Source: Prosthecobacter sp.
Lineage (GTDB): Bacteria; Verrucomicrobiota; Verrucomicrobiia; Verrucomicrobiales; Verrucomicrobiaceae
DNA length: 64,000 nt
Assembly (NCBI GenBank): GCA_019186985.1
Contig: JABARQ010000027.1
Span: forward strand, 1 to 64,000
Direction of reading: 5' to 3'
The translations under genes and the position numbers were made by a program. Every line of letters begins with the position of its first letter. Within the stretch, counting starts at the first letter, position 1. The notes below the pieces were generated by a model that was not told the origin of the DNA, ran no database searches, and saw nothing but the letters and a program-made list of their open reading frames with translations. Positions 1-8,180 of this stretch are shown piece by piece.

Positions 1-103
1 CCGCCTCGCGGCGACGCAGTTACTTCAAGTTCTCACCTGGAACACGGTTCCAGATGGCCGAGGTCTTCCACCCCGGAGGATCGTGACGCTTCACAGCGCA
101 CTA

Positions 104-215
104 GCCATCTCGCTCCGCGAGATGAGCTCGACGTCCGGCAGGCTCAACCATCCACGATCCCCGGACATGCTGATTTCCAGCCTAGCTTTCCGCTCATCTT
201 GCGGAGCAAGATGGC
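104..215. repeat. Inverted pair of covarying hairpins (BIME/MITE-like)
   Basis: Two 24-bp arms, 104-127 and 192-215, are inverted copies of each other. Each arm is itself a hairpin with an 8-bp stem and a 3-nt loop: CATCTCGC-tcc-GCGAGATG at 106-124 and, on the other strand, CATCTTGC-tcc-GCAAGATG from 213-195. The arms differ only at two positions that pair with each other, so both stems stay perfect. Between them GTCCGG at 133-138 pairs with CCGGAC at 161-166. The layout resembles paired REP (BIME) units or a miniature inverted-repeat element. No transposase is nearby. Confidence 0.6.
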
Positions 216-263
216 ACGTTGCTGACGCCGCCCTCGCTGCCTGTCGATGATGTTCCATTCAGA

Positions 264-285
264 AAGCCCCATCCTCCAGGGGCTT
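264..285 (-). terminator. Intrinsic terminator of the SNF2 helicase gene
   Basis: Read on the minus strand, a 7-bp stem AAGCCCC/GGGGCTT encloses an 8-nt loop and is followed by TCTG. It begins 7 bases after the helicase stop codon. The following T-tract is weak. Confidence 0.5.
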
Positions 286-292
286 CCTCTCC

Positions 293-3200
293 TCAGTCCT
301 CCTGACGCAGCTTCTCCTCGGCCTCCAGGTCGAAGAGGAACTCGAAGTCGCTCTTCTCCAGGCTGCGGGCGAAGCCGCCCTCGCCGAGGATGTTGGCGGA
401 CATGAGCTGCTTCTTCTGCTGCAGCAGCATGATCTTCTCCTCGATGCTGTTTTTTGTGATCATTCGATAGGCCATGACGGGCTGGGTCTGGCCGATGCGG
501 TGGGCGCGGTCGATCGCCTGGGCCTCGACCGCCGGGTTCCACCAGGGGTCGTAAAGGATGACGTAGCTGGCGGCGGTGAGGTTCAGACCGCTGCCGCCGG
601 CCTTGAGGCTGAGCAGGAAGACGCAGGCGTCCTCGTCGTTCTGAAACTGGTCCACCACCTCGCTGCGGTTCTGGGTGCTGCCGGTGAGCCAGTAATAGGG
701 GATGCTGAGCTCCTGCAACCGGTCGCGCAGGATCTCCAGCATGGAGACGAACTGGCTGAACAGCAGCACCTTGTGGCCCTCGGCATGCAGCTCCTCGATG
801 AGTTCCAGGGTGGCGGTGAGCTTGGCGCTCTCGGCAGCGTGGTTCGCGGCGTTGGCAAGCTGCGGATGACAGCAGATCTGGCGCAGCCGGGTCAGGGCCT
901 GCAGCACGGCGAAGCGCTTGCGCGTCAGCACCTCGAAGCTGGTGCTGGTGAGCAGCAGGTGCTGGGCGCGGGCCAGCTCCTCCTTGTAAAGCTGCGCCTG
1001 CTCCGGGCTCATCTCGCAAAGCATCGCCTCCTCGCTGCGAGACGGCAGGTCACGGGCGACCTGACTTTTGGTTCGGCGCAGCAGGAAGGGCCGAAGACGG
1101 GCTCCGAGCCGTTCGCTGGCCTTCTCGTCCTTCCGGCGGTCGAAGTTGCGCGTGAAGTAGGCGCGGTCGCCCAGGGCGCCGGGCATCGCGAAGGTCATCA
1201 GGCTCCAGAGGTCGAGCAGGCGGTTCTCCAGCGGCGTGCCGGTGAGGGCGAGGCGGTTTTCCGCCTTCAGCCTGCGGGCAGCCCGGGCGGCCTGGGAGTC
1301 CGGGTTCTTGATCTGCTGCGCCTCGTCGATGATGACGGCGAGCCACTTCACGGTCTCCAGATAATCAATGCAGCCGCGCATCTGGGCGTAGTTCATGACC
1401 AGGATCTGGACGTCGGACTTCAGGCGGTCGAGGTTCAGCTCCTCCTTGTCACGCAGGATCTGCACCCGCAGGCCCGGGGCGGCCTTGGCAAACTCGTTCG
1501 CCCAGACATCGAGCACGGACTTCGGACACACGACGAGGCAGGGCCAGGCGTTGCGGAAACGGCCGCGCAGCCAGAGGACCCAGCTGATGCTTTGAATGGT
1601 CTTCCCAAGGCCCATGTCGTCGGCCAGGATACCGCCGAACTTGTTCACGCTCAGGTAGGCGAGGAAATGATAGCCCTCGATCTGGTAGGGCCGCAGCGTG
1701 ACGCTCAGTCCTTCGGGGGGCGGCGGCTTCTCCTCCAGGCGCGCCTGCTCCATCCGCTGGGTGATGTTCTGCCAGGCCCGGGGATTGATCACCTCCTTGG
1801 CCTTGTCGCCCGCGAGCTGCCGCCAGTGAAGCTGATGCAACTCATCCGTGGGCGAGTCCAGGTCGATGCCGAGCTGGTCCATGAGGGCGATCTGCTCCTC
1901 GGTGAGTTCCAGCTTCACCCGCCGCCAGGTGCCGTCGGCGAGCTGCACAAAGCCGCCCTTGGCAGCCACCAGCTTGCGGATTTCCGCCGCCTTCAGGTCC
2001 GCTCCCTCGATTTCAAAGATCATGCGCAGGTCAAACCAGTCGATGATGGCGGTCTGCGTGGCTTCAAGCCGGACGCGGGCGATCAGAGGATCGGCCAGGA
2101 TGGTCTGCAGGCGGTCGTCCGTGGTCAGGCTGACACCGCCGGGCAGGCTGAAGGCCCAGGAATTGAACTGGTCGGGGAAGGCCTTGGTGAGGCGCACACG
2201 ATAGCCCTGCGCCTCGATGTCCCAGGTGGGATGCAGGTTGCGGATGTTCGTCTCCGCCACCTCCAGCGCCGCACGATCCCGGCAGACAATGGAATCATCA
2301 TCAGGAGCGCTGTGATCGAGCACCGGTGCCCAGCCTCCCGGACCGAGGCGTTCGCGCAGCCTGCCGTCCGGACTCACGGCCTCGGCCTGGAAGGTGGCGT
2401 ATTCAATGTTGGAACCCGGGGCCTTCTTCTGGCAGGCGGCGCGGATCTTCACCTCCAGGGACTCATGCTTCACCCGGCTGGCGATGCTTGGCGGCAGGGG
2501 CAGGCCGATCTTCTCCAGAAATTCGATGCCCTCCTGGGAGGTCAAAGCCGCCAGCGGGATGCTCAGGGCGCCGTCGATCTTCGAATCATCATGCATCCAG
2601 CGTGGTCCGGAAAAAACGGTGTCCTCGCCCAGGTAGAGCGTCTCAGAGCCATGCATCACGCGCAGCGGCCCCTTCGGCGCTTCGCCAGCTTCGGTGACCA
2701 GGCTGAGCTTCAACTGATTGACCTCCAGGTCCTCCACGGCCTGCCACTTCAACATCGTGGAGGAATGCTTGAAGGCGTGCTCATCAAGGGTGACCAGACG
2801 GCTGGCCAGCGCCGGCTGCTGGAACAGGCTGCCCAGCCACTGCCCATGGACGTCCAGGTCAAAACGGCAGACGTCCGCCGCAGCGGCCGAAGACTGACCG
2901 AGGGCGGACAAAAGCAGCAGCTCAGCCTCTGGCGGCACCAGCAGCCCCCCCCTGGACTGGGCTTCCTCCAGCTCGCGCAATTCCGCCCCGGTGATGGAGT
3001 GGTAGCGCTCCTGGTCGTCAAAACAGCCCTGAAGGCGGGCCTCGCCAGGGGTGATCAGCAGGCGCAGGTCGCCTTTCCGGCGCAGGCCGTCGCCGAGGCC
3101 GGAATCATCCCGCAGCAGGCGGCGGATTCGCTCCTTCCAAAGGGGGACGGTGCGTTCCTGACGCCACTCACGCAGACGCTCACGGACAGCGGTCAGGTCG

Positions 3201-3796
3201 GCGACATTGCGCAGAAAGCCGGGGATGGGCAGCCCGCGGTCCGTCAGGGCCAGCGCCACATAATCCCAGAACCCTCTCAGCGTCGTGGGCGCCTCCGGCC
3301 AGAGCGGCAGCGGATCGACGCTCTGAATGGTCCACTTGGGGTGCAGGCGGACCATGTCGTGGTCATAAATGGTGCCAGTCTGCTGCACGCGCTGGAAGCG
3401 CTTCTCCACCTTGCTCAGGTAGGCGTCCTCCTCGGGCGTCAGCTGACGGGCAAGGCGTTTTTCGATGACCTCCTGGAAGGGCACCTCCAGGTCCGCCGGC
3501 TTGAAGGCGGCCGGATCACGACGGGCCTTGCGTTCGATGGCGATCAACACCGCCGCCAGGGCCAGGTTGTGAAGGACACGGTCCTCGATGTCGGTCTCCC
3601 CCTGCCAGGCGCCGTCTTCAAAAACCCAGCGTGCATTGACGCTATGCTCGTCCATCCGCACCTCGGCCAGGGCCTCCCCGGCGGTGAGGTCAAGCCCCCG
3701 CACGGAATCCGCCTCCACAAGCTGCTCCGCCTCGGCGCGCAGGCGGGGTTCACAGCCGGAAAGAAGCGAGGAAATCTGGGAAAGGAGGTCGGACAT
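293..3796 (-). CDS. SNF2/Rad54-family DEAD/DEAH-type helicase
   Basis: This is a Swi2/Snf2-family ATP-dependent DNA translocase of about 1167 residues, thought to remodel protein-DNA complexes. The C-terminal half holds the two RecA-like lobes. Walker A lies in DDMGLGKT near residue 723, a DEAQ motif II in VIIDEAQQIKN near 823, LTGTPLENRL as motif III, and AHRIGQTQ as motif VI near 1098. The long N-terminal half of about 680 residues has no motif I recognise and may be a substrate-binding or SWIM-associated region. I chose the start at MSDLLSQIS because homology-like sequence begins there; the frame stays open upstream to 4168 but runs antisense to ndk. The gene is divergent from ndk. Confidence 0.9.
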   Translation of the reverse strand: MSDLLSQISSLLSGCEPRLRAEAEQLVEADSVRGLDLTAGEALAEVRMDEHSVNARWVFEDGAWQGETDIEDRVLHNLALAAVLIAIERKARRDPAAFKPADLEVPFQEVIEKRLARQLTPEEDAYLSKVEKRFQRVQQTGTIYDHDMVRLHPKWTIQSVDPLPLWPEAPTTLRGFWDYVALALTDRGLPIPGFLRNVADLTAVRERLREWRQERTVPLWKERIRRLLRDDSGLGDGLRRKGDLRLLITPGEARLQGCFDDQERYHSITGAELRELEEAQSRGGLLVPPEAELLLLSALGQSSAAAADVCRFDLDVHGQWLGSLFQQPALASRLVTLDEHAFKHSSTMLKWQAVEDLEVNQLKLSLVTEAGEAPKGPLRVMHGSETLYLGEDTVFSGPRWMHDDSKIDGALSIPLAALTSQEGIEFLEKIGLPLPPSIASRVKHESLEVKIRAACQKKAPGSNIEYATFQAEAVSPDGRLRERLGPGGWAPVLDHSAPDDDSIVCRDRAALEVAETNIRNLHPTWDIEAQGYRVRLTKAFPDQFNSWAFSLPGGVSLTTDDRLQTILADPLIARVRLEATQTAIIDWFDLRMIFEIEGADLKAAEIRKLVAAKGGFVQLADGTWRRVKLELTEEQIALMDQLGIDLDSPTDELHQLHWRQLAGDKAKEVINPRAWQNITQRMEQARLEEKPPPPEGLSVTLRPYQIEGYHFLAYLSVNKFGGILADDMGLGKTIQSISWVLWLRGRFRNAWPCLVVCPKSVLDVWANEFAKAAPGLRVQILRDKEELNLDRLKSDVQILVMNYAQMRGCIDYLETVKWLAVIIDEAQQIKNPDSQAARAARRLKAENRLALTGTPLENRLLDLWSLMTFAMPGALGDRAYFTRNFDRRKDEKASERLGARLRPFLLRRTKSQVARDLPSRSEEAMLCEMSPEQAQLYKEELARAQHLLLTSTSFEVLTRKRFAVLQALTRLRQICCHPQLANAANHAAESAKLTATLELIEELHAEGHKVLLFSQFVSMLEILRDRLQELSIPYYWLTGSTQNRSEVVDQFQNDEDACVFLLSLKAGGSGLNLTAASYVILYDPWWNPAVEAQAIDRAHRIGQTQPVMAYRMITKNSIEEKIMLLQQKKQLMSANILGEGGFARSLEKSDFEFLFDLEAEEKLRQED

Positions 3797-4025
3797 GTGC
3801 GTCGAAATCCCCCAGAAACCAGGCGGCATTGGAGGAATCGGAACCCATAGCACAAAGCCTCCCCGGCTGCCAGTCTTGTGTCGTGAAATCTGCCCGCTGC
3901 ATTTGACCGACATCCAGTTAGGCAGCCGCCGCACTGCACCAGCCTTCCTTTCACACCCACCATCGCCCCTTGACTTCCCTGGGGAGAGCCGCCAACCTCC
4001 GCCCCCCTTTTCCCCCCTCCGTGCC

Positions 4026-4451
4026 ATGGCCCAAGAAACCTCCCTGCTCCTGCTCAAGCCCGACTGCGTCGAAAAAGCCCTCAATGGCGAGGTCCTGCGC
4101 CGCCTGGAGGCCGAGGGTTTCCGCGTACGCGGCATCAAGATGATCCAGCTCACCGACGAGATCCTCAAGGAGCACTACGCCCACATCGCCGACAAGCCCT
4201 TCTTCCCCGACGTCGCCGGCTTCATGAAAAGCAAGCCCGTCATCGCCATCGCCCTCGCTGGTGAAAACGTCATCGCCCATGTCCGTGACCTGCTCGGCCC
4301 GACGGACTCCAAGGCCGCCCCCAAGGGCACCATCCGCGGCGACTATGGCAGCGACAAGATGACCAACGTCGTCCACGCCTCCGACTCCCCCGAAGCCGCC
4401 GCCGTCGAACTGCGCCGCTTCTTCAAGGAGGGCGAAATTTTCAGCTACTGA
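4026..4451 (+). CDS. ndk: Nucleoside diphosphate kinase
   Basis: This cytoplasmic enzyme transfers the gamma-phosphate of ATP to nucleoside diphosphates through a phosphohistidine. The protein has 141 residues, the usual length. It shows LLKPDCV at the N-terminus (Lys11) and the active-site histidine His117 in NVVHASDS, close to the family motif NxxHGSDS with Gly replaced by Ala. The start at MAQETSLLL matches the family. The ATG follows a run of C and T with no Shine-Dalgarno sequence. A TTGACT at 3970-3975 could be a -35 element. Confidence 0.95.
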   Translation: MAQETSLLLLKPDCVEKALNGEVLRRLEAEGFRVRGIKMIQLTDEILKEHYAHIADKPFFPDVAGFMKSKPVIAIALAGENVIAHVRDLLGPTDSKAAPKGTIRGDYGSDKMTNVVHASDSPEAAAVELRRFFKEGEIFSY

Positions 4452-4485
4452 TCCCCGGACAGCCCCGGATAGCCGATTTCACCGG

Positions 4486-4513
4486 TTGACGAACCGGGAG
4501 TGTCGGTTAATCT
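4486..4513 (+). promoter_or_regulatory. Candidate rpmB promoter
   Basis: TTGACG at 4486-4491 is followed after 16 bases by TAATCT at 4508-4513, and the rpmB start codon is 40 bases further on. The -35 is good and the -10 is weak. It lies just after the ndk stop, so rpmB may have its own promoter. Confidence 0.35.
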
Positions 4514-4553
4514 CGCGACCCTTTTCCCCCGAAACCTACAGCCCAAGCACCTT

Positions 4554-4817
4554 ATGGCCAAAGTTTGTCAAGTCACCGGAGTCACCGTCACACGTGGCCA
4601 TCACATCCATCGCAGCGGTAAAGCCAAGAAAGAAGGCGGTATCGGCAAGCACATCACCAAGCGTGTGAAGCGCGTCATCCTGCCGAACCTGCGCACCAAG
4701 CGCATCTGGGTTCCTGAGCTGAACAAGTTCGTCACCGTGAAGCTCACCGCCCGCGCCCTGAAGACCGTGAACAAGAACGGCGCCTTCAAGGTCCTCAAGG
4801 AAGCCGGCCTGATCTGA
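4554..4817 (+). CDS. rpmB: 50S ribosomal protein L28
   Basis: This is ribosomal protein bL28 of the large subunit, 87 residues and basic. The N-terminus MAKVCQVTG and the stretch HHIHRSGKAKK are typical of the family, as is NLRTKRIWVPE in the middle. The start was set at MAKVCQ; an upstream in-frame start would add 18 residues not seen in the family. It carries no Cys-pair zinc ribbon, only the single Cys5. A strong terminator follows, so the gene appears to be a single or final transcription unit. Confidence 0.95.
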   Translation: MAKVCQVTGVTVTRGHHIHRSGKAKKEGGIGKHITKRVKRVILPNLRTKRIWVPELNKFVTVKLTARALKTVNKNGAFKVLKEAGLI

Positions 4818-4852
4818 TCAGGCTCTCATTTTTCACCCCCCAAAACCACCTG

Positions 4853-4880
4853 AAGGCAGGCCGAAAGGCCTGCCTTTGGC
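4853..4880 (+). terminator. Terminator of rpmB
   Basis: A perfect 10-bp stem AAGGCAGGCC/GGCCTGCCTT closes a GAAA tetraloop at 4863-4866 and is followed by TTGG and then TTTCTT. It lies 35 bases after the rpmB stop. Confidence 0.8.
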
Positions 4881-4992
4881 GTTTCTTGGGGAGAACAGCC
4901 CGCATCCTGCGAGGCGCCACCCTGGGCTTGCGTTTCCTGTCCCCGCTGGCAAAGAAACCCTCCCTTTTTCCAACCTCTTTCCCCGACCGACT

Positions 4993-6114
4993 ATGAACCT
5001 GACTCGAACCGCCTACGGCACCTGGAGTGGTGGCCGCTTCATGCACTACGGTGAACAGCTTTCCGAGGAGCACTACATGCAGCTCATGCGCGACTCCTTC
5101 CACAAGGGCGTCCGCACCTTCGTCACGGCGGATGTCTATGGCGTGGGCCGGGCCGACGCCCTGCTCGGCGAGGCCCTGAAGGACATCCCCCGTGAGGAAT
5201 ACTGCCTCGTCGGCATCGTCGGCCACGACATTTATGAAGGCATCCGCCAGGGCTCCCGAGGCTACCCCCGCTTCACCGACCCCTCCCTGCGCGGTCCCGA
5301 CAAGTATTACGACTACCTCAAGATGGCCACGGAGAAGAGCCTCGAACGCTGCCAGAGCTCCAAATTTGACCTGCTCATGCTGCACAACCCGGACAGCATC
5401 AGCTACACCAGCGAAAAGGTCTGGGACGCCTTCACCCGCATCCGTGACGAAGGCATGACCGACCGCCTCGGCATCGCCCCCGGCCCCGCCAACGGCTTCA
5501 CCCTCGACATGATCGAGTGCTTCGAGCGCTATGGCGACCGCATGGACTGGGCGATGATCATCCTCAACCCCTTCGAACCCTGGCCGGGCCAGCACGTCCT
5601 CGCCGCCGCCGAAAAGAACAAGGTCGACATCCTCGCCCGCGTCGTTGACTACGGCGGCCTGTTCCATGATGACGTGAAGCCCGGTCATAAGTTCCGTGAC
5701 GGCGACCACCGCACCCATCGTCCGGGCGAGTGGATCGAGCACGGCGTGGAGCGCCTGGAAAAAGTCCGCCCCATCGCCCAGAAGCACGGCCTCAGCATGC
5801 TGCAGCTCGCCTGTCTCTGGACCCTGGGCAACACCGCCGTGAAGAGCGTCGTCCCCACCCTCATCCAAGAACATGGCGAAGGAGCCCGCAGCATCGAAAG
5901 CAAGCTCGACGACCTCGCCGCCCTGCCCGAACAATGCCTGAGCCGCGAGGAGATCGAAACGATCCGCCAGATCGGCGACAACACCGGCTGCATGGCCCTC
6001 AAAGGTGCCAGCAACCGTCATCCCGCCGACATGGAGCCCCGCGCCGACGAATGGGCCATGCGCGATGACCTCGTCAGCCTCGCCGGCCGCTACGGTCTGG
6101 AATGGGCCTGGTAA
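4993..6114 (+). CDS. Aldo/keto reductase-like protein
   Basis: This is a 373-residue TIM-barrel protein related to aldo/keto reductases, which normally reduce carbonyls with NADPH. Visible family features are the Asp/Tyr pair in TADVYGVGRAD (Asp47, Tyr49), the catalytic-type His in LLMLHNPD, and LGIAPGPANG in the nucleotide-binding side. The usual catalytic lysine after the third strand is not seen: the corresponding stretch reads CLVGIVGHD. Such family members may have lost reductase activity or changed chemistry. The start MNLTRTAYGTW was chosen because an upstream extension of 39 residues overlaps the rpmB terminator. It stands alone, with a hairpin after it. Confidence 0.75.
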   Translation: MNLTRTAYGTWSGGRFMHYGEQLSEEHYMQLMRDSFHKGVRTFVTADVYGVGRADALLGEALKDIPREEYCLVGIVGHDIYEGIRQGSRGYPRFTDPSLRGPDKYYDYLKMATEKSLERCQSSKFDLLMLHNPDSISYTSEKVWDAFTRIRDEGMTDRLGIAPGPANGFTLDMIECFERYGDRMDWAMIILNPFEPWPGQHVLAAAEKNKVDILARVVDYGGLFHDDVKPGHKFRDGDHRTHRPGEWIEHGVERLEKVRPIAQKHGLSMLQLACLWTLGNTAVKSVVPTLIQEHGEGARSIESKLDDLAALPEQCLSREEIETIRQIGDNTGCMALKGASNRHPADMEPRADEWAMRDDLVSLAGRYGLEWAW

Positions 6115-6143
6115 GGTTCGCGTGGCAAGGCAATGACCGCGTT

Positions 6144-6173
6144 TTCACAGACGCCCCTCAGGGCGTCTGTGAA
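6144..6173. terminator. Perfect 13-bp hairpin after the aldo/keto reductase gene
   Basis: TTCACAGACGCCC at 6144-6156 and GGGCGTCTGTGAA at 6161-6173 form a perfect stem with loop CTCA. It starts 29 bases after the stop codon at 6114. On the plus strand the stem is not followed by a T-tract, and TTTT precedes it. It may be a terminator lacking a U-tract, or a palindromic repeat unit. Confidence 0.5.
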
Positions 6174-6196
6174 TGTGTCGTGGTTGGCTGCAAGAA

Positions 6197-6460
6197 AATG
6201 ACCAAGGTTCAGGGAGCCAATGTCCAAGGAAGGCCCGAATTTCCCAGGATGAAGGCCTCACCGAGCGGCGGATCCTTCCATGCGGTCATGAGATCAAGTT
6301 CAAGCCCCCTTGGGCACCCTCGCGCCGACCAACCTTGGTATCTTGGGGCATTCCTTGGTCATTGGAGCCTGGTCATTGACCCTTTCCAATCCCGACCCGC
6401 TTGAACCTTGGTGTCTTGGGTCATTCCCTGGTCATTGGAGCTTGGACATTGATCCTTCCA
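6197..6460. repeat. Diverged tandem and inverted copies of a ~58-bp 'GGTCATTGGAG' repeat
   Basis: Two direct copies at 6331-6388 and 6404-6460, with a 73-bp period, share AACCTTGGT.TCTTGGG, ATTCC.TGGTCATTGGAG and a matching 3' end with only a few differences. A partial inverted copy lies at 6197-6233, since its complement contains CCTTGGACATTGG and CCTTGGTCATT. All frames are arbitrary, and conceptual translation gives peptides such as LVIGAWSL. Similar intergenic families are, to my knowledge, common in Verrucomicrobia and Planctomycetes. The 6115-6468 gap holds nothing else I can identify besides the hairpin at 6144. Confidence 0.65.
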
Positions 6461-6468
6461 CCCTCGTC

Positions 6469-8007
6469 TCACGGATTCCCCGGCTCAAATTTGATCGAGT
6501 AAAGATCCGCGTCCTTCAGCGCAAAACGCAACCTTACGGCCTTGCCGGCCAGCGAGCTGACATCGCCGCCGTTCTTCCACACAACGGTGCGCTGAAGCGA
6601 ATCGCCAAACTGCTCCTCGCAATCCGCCAGGCTGAAACCAGGGAGGGCCATGCCTTCCGCGTCCTGGATTTCCACCCGCACCCCACCGGCGACGGAGCTG
6701 GCAAAGTTCAACGTCAGCATCCTGCCGGTGAAGGTCAGTGGTTTAGTGATCAACTCGCCGCCGCTCATCGGCGCATGGATGGACACAAACCCGTCCTGTC
6801 GAAGCGTGTAGCGGCGCAGGACGCTGCTTTTGCCCGTCCAGTAGCTCTCGGTCGCATACAGGCTCAGCTCATCGGGCGCCCCCTCCAGCGCCGACCTCGT
6901 CTCCACCAGATGCCAGGCGATGTATTGATGACCATAGTTCCAGGTGCCTGGCCGCTCGATGCCCGGCGGCAGGAAGGCCTCGTTCCAGCGCTTGAAATTC
7001 ACACCGTCACGGCTGGCCATGAACAGACCCTCCGTCACCGCCATGCCGTAGCGGTCGCTGGCCTTCGAACGCCATTCGCGATGCTCGCGCTCCGGCAGGG
7101 AGCGCAGGCTCTCCGACCAGCCGCGCTCCACATACCGCGTTGGGAAACCCAGCAGCAGGTGCGGCGCACGGGCATAAGGCTTCACCTGGTTGGTGTAGAG
7201 CTGCTCGCTGGGGGAATCCACATAGGCCAGGTCATGTGGGTTTTCCCAGTGCAGGAAGTCCTTCGAGGTGGCCGTGCGGATGGCGCGATCGCCCGCCGGC
7301 TTCCAGTTTTTCTCATCCGTCACTCCGCCCGTGAAATAGCGCCAGTAGGCCCGGTAGAGCCCGGCGCTGGCATCCCAGAACGCCAGGTTTTGGGAGTCAA
7401 AGGCCCCGTCGGTGATCACCGGCTTCTCCTGCATCGGCGACCAGCGAAGGCCGTCCGGCGAATGGAAGGCGAGCAGGCCCTTGGGCGAATCCGAGCGCAC
7501 GATGGCCTTGTAGCGCGACTCGGGTTTCGCGGCGGGATTGTCATCCTTGAACACGGCGATGTGCCCCGGATCAGGCTTCGCGGCCCCCATCATTCCGGGC
7601 GCCAGCACGATGTTGTTGGCCTTCGACCCCTTGTATTCAAACAGACCCAGCTCCGGCTTGCACCAGTGGATGCCGTCCTCGCTTTCCGCATAGCAGGTGA
7701 AGAGCGGATGCTCGCCCGTGTTCACCTTGCCGGCTGTCACCGTCAGCTGCCAGGCCTTGTAATACATCCGGTATTTGCCGCCGTCGCGGAAGACGCTGTG
7801 GTAGCCGGTGCCGCTGCCCTCCCAGGGAGCGTCATGGGTGAGGGCGACCTCCCGCGGCTGCGGTTGATGCAAACGTTGTTCGGCCCTGCCCGTCAGGCTG
7901 CCGATGAGGTGATCGTCCACGAAAAGCTCACGCCGGGAGCCCATCGGAATGACATCAGCGGCGAGGAGCGAAGTGGCGGACGCAAGGAGGAGCAGGACTC
8001 GTTTCAT
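6469..8007 (-). CDS. Secreted glycosidase-like five-bladed beta-propeller protein
   Basis: This 512-residue protein has a signal peptide (MKRVLLLLASATSLLAAD) and is probably exported. The body contains recurring strands such as YRMYYKAW, LFTCYAESEDGIHW, RYKAIVRSD, LLAFHSPDGLRW and EGLFMASRDGVNFKRW. These are typical of GH32/GH43/GH62-like propellers, in which SxDG.xW repeats mark the blades. The last 110 residues look like a beta-sandwich. Close relatives in this phylum are annotated as hypothetical or glycosyl hydrolase-like, and I cannot name a substrate. The catalytic carboxylates cannot be assigned by eye. It is divergent from the ROK kinase gene. Confidence 0.7.
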   Translation of the reverse strand: MKRVLLLLASATSLLAADVIPMGSRRELFVDDHLIGSLTGRAEQRLHQPQPREVALTHDAPWEGSGTGYHSVFRDGGKYRMYYKAWQLTVTAGKVNTGEHPLFTCYAESEDGIHWCKPELGLFEYKGSKANNIVLAPGMMGAAKPDPGHIAVFKDDNPAAKPESRYKAIVRSDSPKGLLAFHSPDGLRWSPMQEKPVITDGAFDSQNLAFWDASAGLYRAYWRYFTGGVTDEKNWKPAGDRAIRTATSKDFLHWENPHDLAYVDSPSEQLYTNQVKPYARAPHLLLGFPTRYVERGWSESLRSLPEREHREWRSKASDRYGMAVTEGLFMASRDGVNFKRWNEAFLPPGIERPGTWNYGHQYIAWHLVETRSALEGAPDELSLYATESYWTGKSSVLRRYTLRQDGFVSIHAPMSGGELITKPLTFTGRMLTLNFASSVAGGVRVEIQDAEGMALPGFSLADCEEQFGDSLQRTVVWKNGGDVSSLAGKAVRLRFALKDADLYSIKFEPGNP

Positions 8008-8180
8008 GGGCGGAACTACGCAGGAATCAGCTCGCGGCTTGCCGGTTCCAGCCTGGTCCCAGAACGGGACTTCCAGGCCCGCCCCCGCCTGCCGGACGTT
8101 GTCGAACAGACGGCTGGCAGCCTTGTTTTGCCCTTGCGCGCCAACGGGCCAGCGGCATCCTCCGCGCCCCCTTTCTTCCC

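Larger units (their letters stand above)
1..292. other. Non-coding left-edge region rich in hairpins
   Basis: I find no convincing gene in these 292 bases, which lie downstream of the SNF2 helicase gene. They hold several short perfect hairpins: CCGC-ctc-GCGG at 1-11, CTGGAAC-acg-GTTCCAG at 37-53, the paired hairpins described separately at 104-215, and the helicase terminator at 264-285. The density of small stems suggests a repeated non-coding element or structured RNA rather than a decayed gene. The left part may continue outside the window. Confidence 0.5.

Noticed and set aside
144-1019. A frame that appears to extend the helicase region into the left edge
   Set aside because: It is a shadow of the helicase C-terminal part and the hairpin region. 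Its peptide shows no motif.
500-3850. A long open frame of over 1100 codons antisense to the SNF2 helicase gene
   Set aside because: Its translation lacks any motif, and the opposite strand encodes clear SNF2 motifs. High GC content keeps the antisense frame open.
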